A stretch of DNA of 64,000 nt from Polynucleobacter sp. Tro8-14-1. GTDB lineage: Bacteria > Pseudomonadota > Gammaproteobacteria > Burkholderiales > Burkholderiaceae. Positions 25,197 through 33,722 of the stretch are shown one piece after another; position 1 is the stretch's first letter, and every line of letters begins with the position of its first letter. The stretch lies in NCBI RefSeq assembly GCF_018881655.1, contig NZ_JACVPX010000006.1:62001-126000 (forward strand), read 5' to 3'. The notes beneath the pieces are model-generated. The model was given only the letters and a program-made list of their open reading frames with translations, searched no databases and was not told where the DNA came from. Made by a program: the position numbers and the translations under genes.

Positions 25197-26078
25197 TTAT
25201 AACAGCTTATTGAGTAGCGCTCGCATTTCTAAAATGGTCTCGGAGGGCGTTAGGCCTATCGGACCAATCCCATTACTCACTAAGCTATCTGCCGCACTGG
25301 CATGCAGCTCAACTGCAATCCCAGTAGCTTGCCATAGATCTAGTTGATGCCGAATTCCTTGGGCAGCAATGGCAGCAATGCTTCCCGTCAGAATATCCCC
25401 CATGCCTCCAGTACCCATTCCAGGATTTCCGGCAAGACATTGAACTAGAGGGTGCTGTGGTGAGGCAATCAGGGTATGTTGTCCTTTGAGGACAACAATC
25501 GATTGGGTTAATTCAACTAACTTTTGAATAGCGCCCACGCGATCTGATTGCACTTCTTCGGTTGTGATCTTCAAAAGTTTGGCTGCTTCACCAGGGTGAG
25601 GCGTGAGAACAGTCAATTCTGGAAGAGTGTGATTGCGCGCTTGTAGTTGTTCAAGCAACACAGTGGATTCGCTGATTAAATTGAGGGCATCAGCATCAAC
25701 CACCAATGGTATGTTTGGGTATGAGAGTGACGCACGCAGGCATTCAATCGCTAAAGCGGATTTTTCAAGACCTGGTCCAATAGCAATAACATCGGGCTGA
25801 GTGGTATTCAGAGTCTCATAAATATTATTTGTAGCCTGACGAATCATGAGCTCGGGGTGATCGACATCTGCACGTGCTGAAGCAGGATCTAAGATTTCTA
25901 GGATAGTCCAGCCTGCGCCTAGATGAAGGCAGGCATTGCCCGCCAAAATCAGGGCGCCCGCCATTCCTGGAGCGCCGCCAATTAAAACGACTTTGCCTGC
26001 ATTGCCTTTATGCTCTGCAGGCTCTCGTTTTAGGTGTACCACAAGAGGAAGGGTATTCAGTTGAGCGGGAAAATTCAT
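25197..26078 (-). CDS. nnrD: ADP/ATP-dependent NAD(P)H-hydrate dehydratase
   Basis: Repairs damaged (hydrated) NAD(P)H. 293 residues, ribokinase-like fold. Motifs: GGAPGMAGALILAGNACLHLG near the start, LTPHPGEAAKLL in the middle and GNPGMGTGGMGDILTGSIAA carrying the catalytic aspartate. Only the C-terminal YjeF domain is present; the epimerase domain that is fused in E. coli Nnr is absent here. Confidence 0.9.
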   Translation of the reverse strand: MNFPAQLNTLPLVVHLKREPAEHKGNAGKVVLIGGAPGMAGALILAGNACLHLGAGWTILEILDPASARADVDHPELMIRQATNNIYETLNTTQPDVIAIGPGLEKSALAIECLRASLSYPNIPLVVDADALNLISESTVLLEQLQARNHTLPELTVLTPHPGEAAKLLKITTEEVQSDRVGAIQKLVELTQSIVVLKGQHTLIASPQHPLVQCLAGNPGMGTGGMGDILTGSIAAIAAQGIRHQLDLWQATGIAVELHASAADSLVSNGIGPIGLTPSETILEMRALLNKLL

Positions 26079-26138
26079 GAGTACAGTATCGTACTAAATT
26101 GCATGCATACACGTTAATCTACACCAACCCAATTAGCT

Positions 26139-26960
26139 TTATTGGTCAGCTACTTTTGCGCCTTGGATATTGTGACGTTTCATAGCGTCTGCCACAAACC
26201 CAGACTGCTTGAGTTCTGCGATGACATTGCTTAAATAGGCGCTTGTACTTTCATAATTGGCTCTAGCCTTCGGAATGCCAATCGCCTGATTAATCACCAT
26301 GAATCGACCAGGTAGCATGCGCAATCCCGGATAGCGCTTGGCATCACTTTCTAGCTGCTGTTTTACACCTGCCGCAACATTGCCCGTTCCAGACATGAAG
26401 TCATCAATCACTGTCTGTGAGCTTGCAGCTCTTAGAAGAGCGGCATTCTTAATTTCGCGCGTAAGGTAAAGATCATAGGCGCTACCTTTGCCAACGACAA
26501 TTTCATTGCCGGCAGCATCTACTTCATCGTTAGTCTTTAATGGAGAAGAGACTTTTACCATATAAGCACCTTCAATTTGTATATAGGCTGGGGTATAGCT
26601 GATGTCTGCGCCCCGGACTGGATCAATCGCCACAAAGACTAAGTCAATTTCTCCGGTCTTCACTGCATCTACTGTTGCACCTGCCGATTTAAAGGGGATT
26701 AATTGCACGGGCAATGAAATGCGTTTTCCAATCTCATTGGCAATATCAATGGTTACCCCATATAGGTTTTTTGAGATCGGATCTTCATTAGCAAGAACCG
26801 GATTTCCCAAATTAATGCCAACACGCAAAACACCGGTTGGGGCAAAAGAAGATAAGGTGGGCTGATCAATGGTTTTCATGGGCTTGGATGATTGACTAAT
26901 AGCAAGTTGCGATACACATAAAAGTGTAAGAGACAGGAGTGACGAAAATATCAGCTTCAT
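26139..26960 (-). CDS. Extracellular solute-binding protein family 3
   Basis: Periplasmic binding protein of the polar amino acid type (SBP_bac_3), 273 residues. A signal peptide covers about residues 1-22 (LLSLTLLCVSQLAISQS). The mature domain reads GVLRVGINLGNPVLANEDPI and FKSAGATVDAVKTGEIDLVFVAIDP, the usual two-lobe pattern. No ABC permease or ATPase gene is adjacent, so it is an orphan receptor or serves a remote permease. Confidence 0.85.
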   Translation of the reverse strand: MKLIFSSLLSLTLLCVSQLAISQSSKPMKTIDQPTLSSFAPTGVLRVGINLGNPVLANEDPISKNLYGVTIDIANEIGKRISLPVQLIPFKSAGATVDAVKTGEIDLVFVAIDPVRGADISYTPAYIQIEGAYMVKVSSPLKTNDEVDAAGNEIVVGKGSAYDLYLTREIKNAALLRAASSQTVIDDFMSGTGNVAAGVKQQLESDAKRYPGLRMLPGRFMVINQAIGIPKARANYESTSAYLSNVIAELKQSGFVADAMKRHNIQGAKVADQ

Positions 26961-26973
26961 TAAAATATGGAGA

Positions 26974-27001
26974 TAAAAAAACCGCGGCGGGCCGCGGTTT
27001 T
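26974..27001 (-). terminator. Rho-independent terminator after the 67-residue gene
   Basis: AAAACCGCGG (26978-26987) and CCGCGGTTTT (26992-27001) form a 10-bp stem with a 4-base loop. On the minus strand it is followed by a T6 run. Confidence 0.88.
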
Positions 27002-27018
27002 ATCGGCAAAAGAAGAAA

Positions 27019-27222
27019 TTACTTCTTAGCATCAGCCGCTGGAGCAGCAGCAGGTGCTGTTGGAGCGGCGGCAGGAGCATCTTTCTTAGCTTCTTCCATA
27101 TGAGCAGCTTCTGCACCATGCTTTTCGCCGCCCATATCAACGTTGCCGTCGCCTTTGAGGAGTAAGTAGGCAGTAGCACCAATTAAGACTAGTACCATGA
27201 TGATGATTGAACGGTTGCTCAT
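27019..27222 (-). CDS. Small membrane-anchored Ala/Pro-rich protein
   Basis: A 67-residue protein: one N-terminal membrane helix (IIIMVLVLIGATAYLLL) and a hydrophilic tail of A, P and K (AAAPTAPAAAPAADAKK). AAGGAAAAGCA precedes the ATG and a strong terminator follows, so I consider it real. Function unknown; similar composition to the exported protein at 23914. Confidence 0.7.
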   Translation of the reverse strand: MSNRSIIIMVLVLIGATAYLLLKGDGNVDMGGEKHGAEAAHMEEAKKDAPAAAPTAPAAAPAADAKK

Positions 27223-27388
27223 TGCTTTTCCTTCGATTTAGTTGAAATTCTGGCAATATTAACTCGCCTTTAGTACTAGGTAAATCCCAACAATCCCTAG
27301 AAGCCATATTCTTCGAGAGAACTAGGTATTAACACTAAGTTAATACGCGGGTTAAGATTGATCTATACATGCCCTCAAAGGTTGCAAT

Positions 27389-28246
27389 ATGAGTCCAAAA
27401 CTCCCCATTAATAACTCGCAGACGATTACTGAGTTTTTAAATCTACACAAGAGCCAAATATCGGAAGAAGATTCCGAGGATTCTTATAAGTTTGCTTTTG
27501 GTGACGAAGCCTTTTTAGCTCGAAGAGAGACTATGGGCATTCGTTTTGAGTTGGAGTTACTCAAGCCCAATGTTCTGCTAAATGAGCAAGGCATTGAGCA
27601 TACGATTACCGTCTTTGGCTCAACGCGATTTATTAGTCATGTTGAGGCGCTGACTCAAAAGGAAAAAGCAAAGACTCCAGACGAGATTGCAGAAGCAAAC
27701 AAAGCACTTTTGCACAGTAAGTACTACGAATCAGCCCGAGAGTTCGGGTCATTAGTGGCTCACTATAACGCTACTCAAGAGAGCAACTTTAATAAACTTC
27801 ATATTTGCACTGGAGGCGGCCCTGGAATTATGGAGGCCGCTAATCGAGGTGCATTTGAGGCGGGTGATAAAACCATCGGTTTTAATATCAGCCTACCTAG
27901 AGAGCAGCACCCGAATCCTTATGTTAGCCCTGGCTTAAGTTTTCGCTTTCATTACTTCGCGTTGCGCAAGATGCACTTTATGTTACGTGCTAGAGCGATC
28001 GTTGCCTTTCCTGGCGGGTTTGGCTCCTGTGACGAGTTATTTGAGGTGTTGACACTGATCCAGACTAAAAAAGTCGTCCCCATTCCCGTTATTCTGGTGG
28101 GTAAAGAATATTGGAATGAAATGATTAACTTTGATCACATGGTGAAGTTTGGCGTGATTAATGAGGAGGATATGCAAACTATCCACTTCTCTGAAAGCGC
28201 CCAGGAGGCTTGGCAGGTGATTCGGGATTGGTATCAATTGGGTTAA
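27389..28246 (+). CDS. LOG-family protein (nucleoside monophosphate phosphoribohydrolase type)
   Basis: A 285-residue protein of the lysine-decarboxylase-like LOG family, which cleave the ribosyl bond of nucleotide monophosphates. The signature pieces are CTGGGPGIMEAANRGA and FPGGFGSCDELFEVLTLIQ, matching the family PGGxGTxxE motif with S in place of T. A long N-terminal extension of about 60 residues precedes the VFGSTR core; this longer form is common in proteobacteria. The substrate could be AMP or another nucleotide. Confidence 0.85.
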   Translation: MSPKLPINNSQTITEFLNLHKSQISEEDSEDSYKFAFGDEAFLARRETMGIRFELELLKPNVLLNEQGIEHTITVFGSTRFISHVEALTQKEKAKTPDEIAEANKALLHSKYYESAREFGSLVAHYNATQESNFNKLHICTGGGPGIMEAANRGAFEAGDKTIGFNISLPREQHPNPYVSPGLSFRFHYFALRKMHFMLRARAIVAFPGGFGSCDELFEVLTLIQTKKVVPIPVILVGKEYWNEMINFDHMVKFGVINEEDMQTIHFSESAQEAWQVIRDWYQLG

Positions 28247-28272
28247 CAAGCGCTCGCCTGTAAAATCCCCTT

Positions 28273-28785
28273 ATGAATCCTTCGCAAACTAGCATCGCCA
28301 CATCTCTAGATCTTCCAGGCTATCTCTTGGGCGGCGCCATGCTCTTGTTGATCATGGTTTTTCATGGGGTAGCGTTACTGCAGATTGCCAAGCGCTATGA
28401 AGTGAAAACTTTTCTGTATTTGGCTGAGAAAAAATACTCTGCTGTAGCTCTCTGTTTTTACGTGAGCGTCTTCTGCTTATTCTTAACACATATCGCTGAA
28501 ATATTAATTTGGGGTATAGCTTTGTACGCATTCAGGTTACTACCCGCTCTGGGGCAAAGTATTTTATTTAGCGGTAGCACCTATACGGCAATGGGATTTA
28601 TGGAGGACATTCTTCCCGATGGCTGGAAGATGCTGGCAGTGATCATCGCTTTTTCTGGAATGTTTTCCTTTGCATGGACTGCATCAGTCATGATTTCCAT
28701 GACCAAGAACTTCCGCCAAGCCTATACCAAGCTCCATATGAGAAAACTTAACATCTCATCTGACATCATTGATCGTTTTGAGTAA
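28273..28785 (+). CDS. Ion-channel-like membrane protein with degenerate filter
   Basis: A 170-residue protein with about four hydrophobic helices. The segment ILFSGSTYTAMGFMED between the third and fourth helices resembles the pore loop of two-TM potassium channels (SxxTxTTVGYGD), but the filter reads TAMGFMED instead of TVGYGD. It could be a channel with altered selectivity or a channel-derived protein of other function. It starts 26 bases after the LOG gene and is 3 bases before the next gene, so an operon is likely. Confidence 0.65.
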   Translation: MNPSQTSIATSLDLPGYLLGGAMLLLIMVFHGVALLQIAKRYEVKTFLYLAEKKYSAVALCFYVSVFCLFLTHIAEILIWGIALYAFRLLPALGQSILFSGSTYTAMGFMEDILPDGWKMLAVIIAFSGMFSFAWTASVMISMTKNFRQAYTKLHMRKLNISSDIIDRFE

Positions 28786-28788
28786 TCG

Positions 28789-30006
28789 ATGAGTAAAACT
28801 TGGGATGCCATCATTATCGGCGGCGGGGCAGCTGGCCTATTTTGCGCAGGAATTGCTGGTCAGTTAGGAAAAAAAGTACTTGTGCTGGATCACGCAGAGG
28901 TTTTGGGCGAAAAGATTCGTATTAGCGGTGGTGGACGTTGCAACTTCACCAATCTCCATAGTAGCCCAGCTAACTTCTTATCTCTCAATCAGCATTTTGT
29001 AAAAAGTGCACTCGCTAGATACCCCTCAACAGAATTTATCAAGCTAGTTACATCTCATGGCATTAATTATCATGAGAAACACCAAGGCCAATTATTTTGC
29101 GATGATTCTGCCAAACAAATCATTGAGCTATTGTTTGCAGAGTGCGCCAAAGGAAATGTGACCATACGTCATCCAGTCTCCGTGCAATCAATTGAGCAAG
29201 AGGATGATCGATGGCTCATCCAAACGAATGCTGGCACCGAAAAAACCAAGTCAGTAGTCATGGCAACGGGTGGTTTACCAGTGCCCGCCATTGGAGCCAC
29301 TGCTTATTCCTTGGATGTTGCAAAGCAGTTTGGATTAAATGTGGTTGATCCTAGGCCTGCTTTAGTGCCACTCTCATTTACTGCAGATAACTTCGGTGAT
29401 CTCAGTGAGTTGGCCGGTCTAGCTGTATCAGTCAGAATTGCCTCCGGTTCAAAGGGCCATCGATATGGCGCCTGTAGATTCAATGAGGATTTGCTTCTGA
29501 CTCACAAAGGATTATCAGGGCCTGCCGTTCTTCAGGCTAGCAGTTATTGGGAAGAAGGCGAACCTATTCACATCGATTGGCTTGGTGCAATTGAGCGTCC
29601 TGGAGGATTTAATTGTGATGAACTCTTTAATAACGAAGAGAATCGCTTAAAGCTTACCGAAACGATTTTGGCTTCTGTGCTTCCTCAGCGCTTAGCTAAA
29701 GCATTTGCAGAGCAGCGCAATCTAATGGGCCGCAAATGGGCCGAAGTCTCTAAAAAAGACCGTCAAGCTCTTAAGGAGCTGCTCACGAACTGGTCTGTAA
29801 AGCCTGCGGGTACCTTAGGTTGGAAAAAGGCAGAGGTGATGTTGGGCGGGGTAGATACCAAAGAGCTCGACGGACAAACGATGATGTCGCGTAAGCATCC
29901 GGGATTATTCTTCATTGGTGAGTGCGTGGATGTCACCGGTCATTTAGGCGGACATAATTTCCAATGGGCATGGGCTAGCGGTTTTGCTTGCGCCCAATCC
30001 CTATAA
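28789..30006 (+). CDS. HI0933/YhiN-family flavoprotein
   Basis: A 405-residue FAD protein. The dinucleotide motif IIGGGAAGLFCAGIAGQLG is at residues 9-27, followed by the family marks ISGGGRCNFTN and, at the C-terminus, DVTGHLGGHNFQWAWASGF. Family members are annotated as NAD(P)/FAD-dependent oxidoreductases with no settled reaction. Start ATG is 3 bases after the upstream stop. Confidence 0.9.
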   Translation: MSKTWDAIIIGGGAAGLFCAGIAGQLGKKVLVLDHAEVLGEKIRISGGGRCNFTNLHSSPANFLSLNQHFVKSALARYPSTEFIKLVTSHGINYHEKHQGQLFCDDSAKQIIELLFAECAKGNVTIRHPVSVQSIEQEDDRWLIQTNAGTEKTKSVVMATGGLPVPAIGATAYSLDVAKQFGLNVVDPRPALVPLSFTADNFGDLSELAGLAVSVRIASGSKGHRYGACRFNEDLLLTHKGLSGPAVLQASSYWEEGEPIHIDWLGAIERPGGFNCDELFNNEENRLKLTETILASVLPQRLAKAFAEQRNLMGRKWAEVSKKDRQALKELLTNWSVKPAGTLGWKKAEVMLGGVDTKELDGQTMMSRKHPGLFFIGECVDVTGHLGGHNFQWAWASGFACAQSL

Positions 30007-30026
30007 ATTTCTTGTCAAATCAAGGC

Positions 30027-30788
30027 TTACCTCGACTGTTTTTTCTTTTCACGTGAGCGGATATTTAAAAGCTCAACCGATAAAGAAAATGCCATAGCAA
30101 CATAGACATAACCTTTAGGAATATGAACGCCCATTCCTTCTGCGATCAGTACTACGCCTACAACGGTCAGAAACGATAAGGCCAATACTTTGATAGAAGG
30201 ATGGCGCTGAACAAAATCCCCGATAGGTTTAGCGGCGATGAGCATGATGAGGACTGAAGCGAGAACCGCTGCGATCATCACGCTAATTTGATCAACCATG
30301 CCCACTGCCGTAATGACGCTATCCAGAGAAAAAATAATATCTAGTAAGCCAATTTGTAAAACAGAGCTAATAAATAAAGAGACCATTGACTTGGCGCGGT
30401 CTTTCCCCTGAGAGTCAATTTGTTCATCGCCATGCTCACCCACCTCTACTTCAATATAAATTTCTTTGGAGGCCTTCCAGATTAGGAAGAAGCCGCCAAG
30501 CAATAAGATTGAATCTCTGCCACTAATCAGGTGGTCGGAGATGCTGAAGAGGGGTGTTGTGAGACCCATTACCCACGATAGACTTAGCAATAAAAGAATG
30601 CGAGTGACAAGCGCAAACAAAAGACCGAAGCGGCGAACCCTCTCCCGAATTTCAGAAGGGAGTCTGTTGGCGATAACGCTAATAAAAATGATGTTATCAA
30701 TGCCGAGAATAATCTCAAGGGCAGAGAGCGTTAGAAAGGCAATCCAAGCATTGGGATCGCTCAGGAGCTGCATCGTGCTTTCAATCAT
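30027..30788 (-). CDS. TerC-family membrane protein
   Basis: A 253-residue inner-membrane protein with about seven helices. The two TerC motifs with buried aspartates are ALEIILGIDNIIFISV near residue 25 and DIIFSLDSVITAVG near residue 155. TerC proteins are linked with metal ion (manganese) export and metalation of secreted enzymes. The C-terminus is basic (SREKKKQSR). Convergent with the flavoprotein gene. Confidence 0.92.
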   Translation of the reverse strand: MIESTMQLLSDPNAWIAFLTLSALEIILGIDNIIFISVIANRLPSEIRERVRRFGLLFALVTRILLLLSLSWVMGLTTPLFSISDHLISGRDSILLLGGFFLIWKASKEIYIEVEVGEHGDEQIDSQGKDRAKSMVSLFISSVLQIGLLDIIFSLDSVITAVGMVDQISVMIAAVLASVLIMLIAAKPIGDFVQRHPSIKVLALSFLTVVGVVLIAEGMGVHIPKGYVYVAMAFSLSVELLNIRSREKKKQSR

Positions 30789-30868
30789 TTTTTACTTTGC
30801 GAATGGAGCTATTAATTAGAGTTTAGCGAATAACACCAAACCACTATTCCCGCTTAATGACCACATCA

Positions 30869-31258
30869 TTAGTTGGGTTGATTTCTCATCCAATCCGCAG
30901 TGTTCAGAAAAGACTCTTCAAGTTGTTTCGCGGCATCACCAGTTATTCCGCAATCTTTCATAGCCTTATACATACAAGCTAACCATTGATCTCGTTCTTT
31001 TAAACCAATTTTGAATGGCAGATGTCGAGCCCTAAGCATGGGGTGGCCGTACTTCGGGGAGTAGATATCAGGACCTCCCATCCAGCCGGTGAGGAAGAAC
31101 TTGAGTTTTTCCCTAGAGCCGGAAAGGTCCTGAGGGTGCATGGACCGTAGATCCTCAAAATGGGGTTCTAGGGCCATTAAATCGTAAAAACGGTCTACTA
31201 ATGCGTCAATTTGATCTATGCCGCCTATAGACTCATAAATGGATATTTTTTCACTCAT
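30869..31258 (-). CDS. Group II truncated hemoglobin
   Basis: A 129-residue 2/2 hemoglobin. Recognisable are FYDLMALEPHFEDLRSMHP, the group II tryptophan in FLTGWMGGPDIYSPKYGHP and the proximal histidine in RARHLPFKIG. Such proteins bind O2 or NO and take part in redox or nitrosative stress defence. It lies 80 bases upstream of the TerC gene with the same direction. Confidence 0.92.
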   Translation of the reverse strand: MSEKISIYESIGGIDQIDALVDRFYDLMALEPHFEDLRSMHPQDLSGSREKLKFFLTGWMGGPDIYSPKYGHPMLRARHLPFKIGLKERDQWLACMYKAMKDCGITGDAAKQLEESFLNTADWMRNQPN

Positions 31259-31362
31259 CTTGTCATTTTAATGCGGTAAATTCGGGGAATTGGCAGTTCG
31301 TCTATTTCGGTATAGAGTTAAATGCCAAAGCTTTATTAACCCTTGTTTATAGGAGCGTAAAA

Positions 31363-31890
31363 ATGGATGCAAAAGAACTTCAAAAATGGCAGCGTGAAAA
31401 AGCAAAGGAATTGTTTGATTATTCACATACTTTGCTTGAGGCAGCAAAAAAATTAAGTGAGCATCATATGGCGGAGATTGAGTGGGGTATGAAAAATGCC
31501 CTCGATAGCGCCAAGTCAGCCGCTAAGAACGATTTAGCTAAATTAAAAGACTTGCAGGAAGAAGCTGCAAAAGAAACTGCGAAACGTGCAGCTGCATATC
31601 AAAAGAAGGTAAAAGCAGTTTTAAAAGATCTCGGCGAAGGTGCTGCTGATGAAACTGAGAAGCATCTTGAAAAGGTTCGTAGCTCTTTGGTAACTTGGCT
31701 TGAGGACGCTGAAAATAAAATCCCAGCGCATGCTGAAAAGCTATCTAAGGTAGTTCATGAAATGTCAACGACTGGTCAGAATATGTTTAAAGAAGGGCGT
31801 CGCATTGTGAACCAAGTGGCCGAGACTGCCGAAAAGAATATCGATGACCTGGTTAAAAAATCTGGTGGTAAGAAGAAGTCTGATGAATAG
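31363..31890 (+). CDS. Phasin-like coiled-coil protein
   Basis: A 175-residue, strongly helical, K/E/A-rich protein with no membrane segment or signal. The composition, length and amphipathic heptad pattern (KSAAKNDLAKLKDLQEEA and similar) fit phasins, which coat PHB granules. The bdhA gene in the same window supports PHB use. The tail GGKKKSDE is basic-acidic. TAGGAGCGTAAAA precedes the ATG. Identification is by composition rather than by a sharp motif. Confidence 0.6.
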   Translation: MDAKELQKWQREKAKELFDYSHTLLEAAKKLSEHHMAEIEWGMKNALDSAKSAAKNDLAKLKDLQEEAAKETAKRAAAYQKKVKAVLKDLGEGAADETEKHLEKVRSSLVTWLEDAENKIPAHAEKLSKVVHEMSTTGQNMFKEGRRIVNQVAETAEKNIDDLVKKSGGKKKSDE

Positions 31891-31908
31891 CTCTGATTAA
31901 ACCAAACA

Positions 31909-31940
31909 AAAAAACCGCCTCATGACTGGGGCGGTTTTTT
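31909..31940. terminator. Bidirectional terminator after the phasin-like gene
   Basis: AAAAAACCGCC (31909-31919) pairs with GGCGGTTTTTT (31930-31940). It terminates the plus-strand gene and lies at the end of the minus-strand gene that stops at 31939. Confidence 0.9.
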
Positions 31941-32160
31941 ATTTCCAGCCTTGTAGCCATAGCTCGCTATTGGTGAGATCACGCCATGCAATTTGCGTAG
32001 TTTGCTTCGAGTAGACCGCCTCAATTTCGACGAACTCAATTTTCTCGTTTGGTGGTTCTGGCAGAATTACTTTACTCACCAAGAAATGCTTTTGCTTGGC
32101 AATCGGTTTAACTGCGGTCCATTTGGTGAGGAGTAATTTCTTAGGGCTGAGTCGATTCAT
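31939..32160 (-). CDS. TIGR02450-type small protein
   Basis: A 73-residue protein from ATG 32160: MNRLSPKKLLLTKWTAVKP, later IEFVEIEAVYSKQT and a C-terminal WRDLTNSELWLQGWK. This matches the conserved small tryptophan-rich family TIGR02450 as I recall it; function unknown. An upstream in-frame extension to 32214 would add 18 polar residues and overlap the lipoprotein gene. Confidence 0.75.
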   Translation of the reverse strand: MNRLSPKKLLLTKWTAVKPIAKQKHFLVSKVILPEPPNEKIEFVEIEAVYSKQTTQIAWRDLTNSELWLQGWK

Positions 32161-32182
32161 CGGTAATGCATTCCTATTCTTT

Positions 32183-32491
32183 TTATAAGGCGGTGCACTG
32201 GAATTCTTGACCATTGATCAAAAGCAATCCTGAGGAGGGAGAAAATATGGTCTTCGATTGATTGGTTTGACCTGAGCATTTCTCATCAAAGTAGCTTTGG
32301 GTACCCAAACTACCGCAATAATCCAGTGCCGCCCCCTTAAATTCCATTTGGGCCTTTCGGAGCACCATGGTAATTTTAGACTCGGAAGGGGAGCTACAAC
32401 TCCAAGTGGTGTATGTCTCTCGACCGCAGGCACTGAGCCCGAGAAGGATCGCAAGGTAGAAGGCTAGGCGAATTTGGGGAGGGATTCTCAA
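32183..32491 (-). CDS. Small lipoprotein, unknown
   Basis: A protein of about 102 residues with a lipoprotein signal: a basic N-terminus, hydrophobic LAFYLAILLGLSAC with the lipobox LSAC, then a short cysteine-containing mature domain (five further cysteines, among them WSC, DYC, EKC, FQC). The start is either GTG 32500 or TTG 32491; AGGGG stands 6 to 7 bases before the TTG, which I prefer. Resembles small MliC-like or other cysteine-stabilised lipoproteins only in design. Confidence 0.6.
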   Translation of the reverse strand: MRIPPQIRLAFYLAILLGLSACGRETYTTWSCSSPSESKITMVLRKAQMEFKGAALDYCGSLGTQSYFDEKCSGQTNQSKTIFSPSSGLLLINGQEFQCTAL

Positions 32492-32633
32492 GGATTGCAC
32501 CCCTAGAGGATAGCGATATTTCCAATATTTCGCCTAAGAAACAGGTTTGGTATTAATATTTACAGCAGATTGTTTAATAAACAACAAATAAGTCTTGATA
32601 AGACATTTAAAACAAAATATTGAAGGAGACGCT

Positions 32634-33683
32634 GTGGATACAAATCGGAGAGATGCGCTTAAATTGGGTGCATCTGCTGCTATTAGCGGTATGTTTATTT
32701 CTAATGCAATTGCTGCTACTGATGGTCAGCCGCCGATTGTGGTGGAGCCATTGACTGGTAAAGCAGGCCTTAGAATTGCAAACTATCTGCCTAAAATGGG
32801 TGCCACCTCAAGATTAGGTTTGGTTACCAATGACGGTATGGTGGTTGATATCCCTGCAGAAGCGGCTCGTCAAAAAGTACAGCTCTCATTTGATCCTACT
32901 TCAATGATTTCATTGGCTGCCTCTGGCAACAAAGGCTTGCTGGAGTTGGCTACATTATTTAAAGGTCGCGGAAGTAATTTGGCGAATGTGAATAATGTGA
33001 TCTTGCTATCACCTATTCCTAAGCCACAAAGCAATATTTATTGTGTGGGCTGGAATTACCTAGACCATTTTGAAGAGGGCCTCAAGCATCGTGCCGATAC
33101 TGCTGTGAAGGAGTATCCAAAGGTTCCTGTGCTCTTTACTAAAGGCACGCAAACCATGAATGGCCCGTTTGATAACATTCCTTATGATGCTGGCATCTCC
33201 ACCATGATTGACTGGGAGGCTGAGCTAGCAGTGGTGATTGGTAAAAAGGGTAAGAATATTTCTGAAGAGAATGCAATGGACTATGTCTTTGGCTATTCTG
33301 CCTTCAACGATACTACGGCGCGTGATATTCAGCAAAAGCGTCAGTCCGGCCAATGGTTTAAAGGCAAGAGCTTGGATGGTCACGGCCCAATGGGTCCATG
33401 GGTTGTTACTGCAGGTGGCGTCAATTTGGATGACACTCGCATTATTTGCCGTGTGAATGGTGTTGAAAAGCAAAACGCTAGTTACAAGCAAATGTATTTC
33501 AAGATCCCAGCAATTATTGCTGAGCTATCGCGTGGCTTAACATTACTGCCAGGCGACATCATTGCGACCGGTACTCCTTCTGGGGTTGGCGCAGGCAGAA
33601 CGCCTCAGGAGTTTATGAAGCCAGGTGATGTTATGGAAACAAACATCACTGGCATCGGCATCATCCGCAACAAGATTGTTTAA
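32634..33683 (+). CDS. Exported FAH-family hydrolase (Tat signal), copy 1
   Basis: Fumarylacetoacetate hydrolase fold protein, 349 residues. I start at GTG 32634 with GAAGGAG 6 bases upstream, giving a Tat signal: NRRDALKLGASAAISGMFISNAIA. The catalytic domain has the family pattern IYCVGWNYLDHFEEG, the metal ligands in DWEAELAVVIGKKG and the C-terminal GDIIATGTPSGVGAGRTPQ. FAH proteins hydrolyse or decarboxylate acylpyruvates and related 2,4-dioxo acids using Mg2+. A Tat-exported form would act in the periplasm, which is unusual for the family. Confidence 0.85.
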   Translation: MDTNRRDALKLGASAAISGMFISNAIAATDGQPPIVVEPLTGKAGLRIANYLPKMGATSRLGLVTNDGMVVDIPAEAARQKVQLSFDPTSMISLAASGNKGLLELATLFKGRGSNLANVNNVILLSPIPKPQSNIYCVGWNYLDHFEEGLKHRADTAVKEYPKVPVLFTKGTQTMNGPFDNIPYDAGISTMIDWEAELAVVIGKKGKNISEENAMDYVFGYSAFNDTTARDIQQKRQSGQWFKGKSLDGHGPMGPWVVTAGGVNLDDTRIICRVNGVEKQNASYKQMYFKIPAIIAELSRGLTLLPGDIIATGTPSGVGAGRTPQEFMKPGDVMETNITGIGIIRNKIV

Positions 33684-33722
33684 CTGATCAACTTAGTAAG
33701 CTTTTAGAACAACAGCAAGGAC

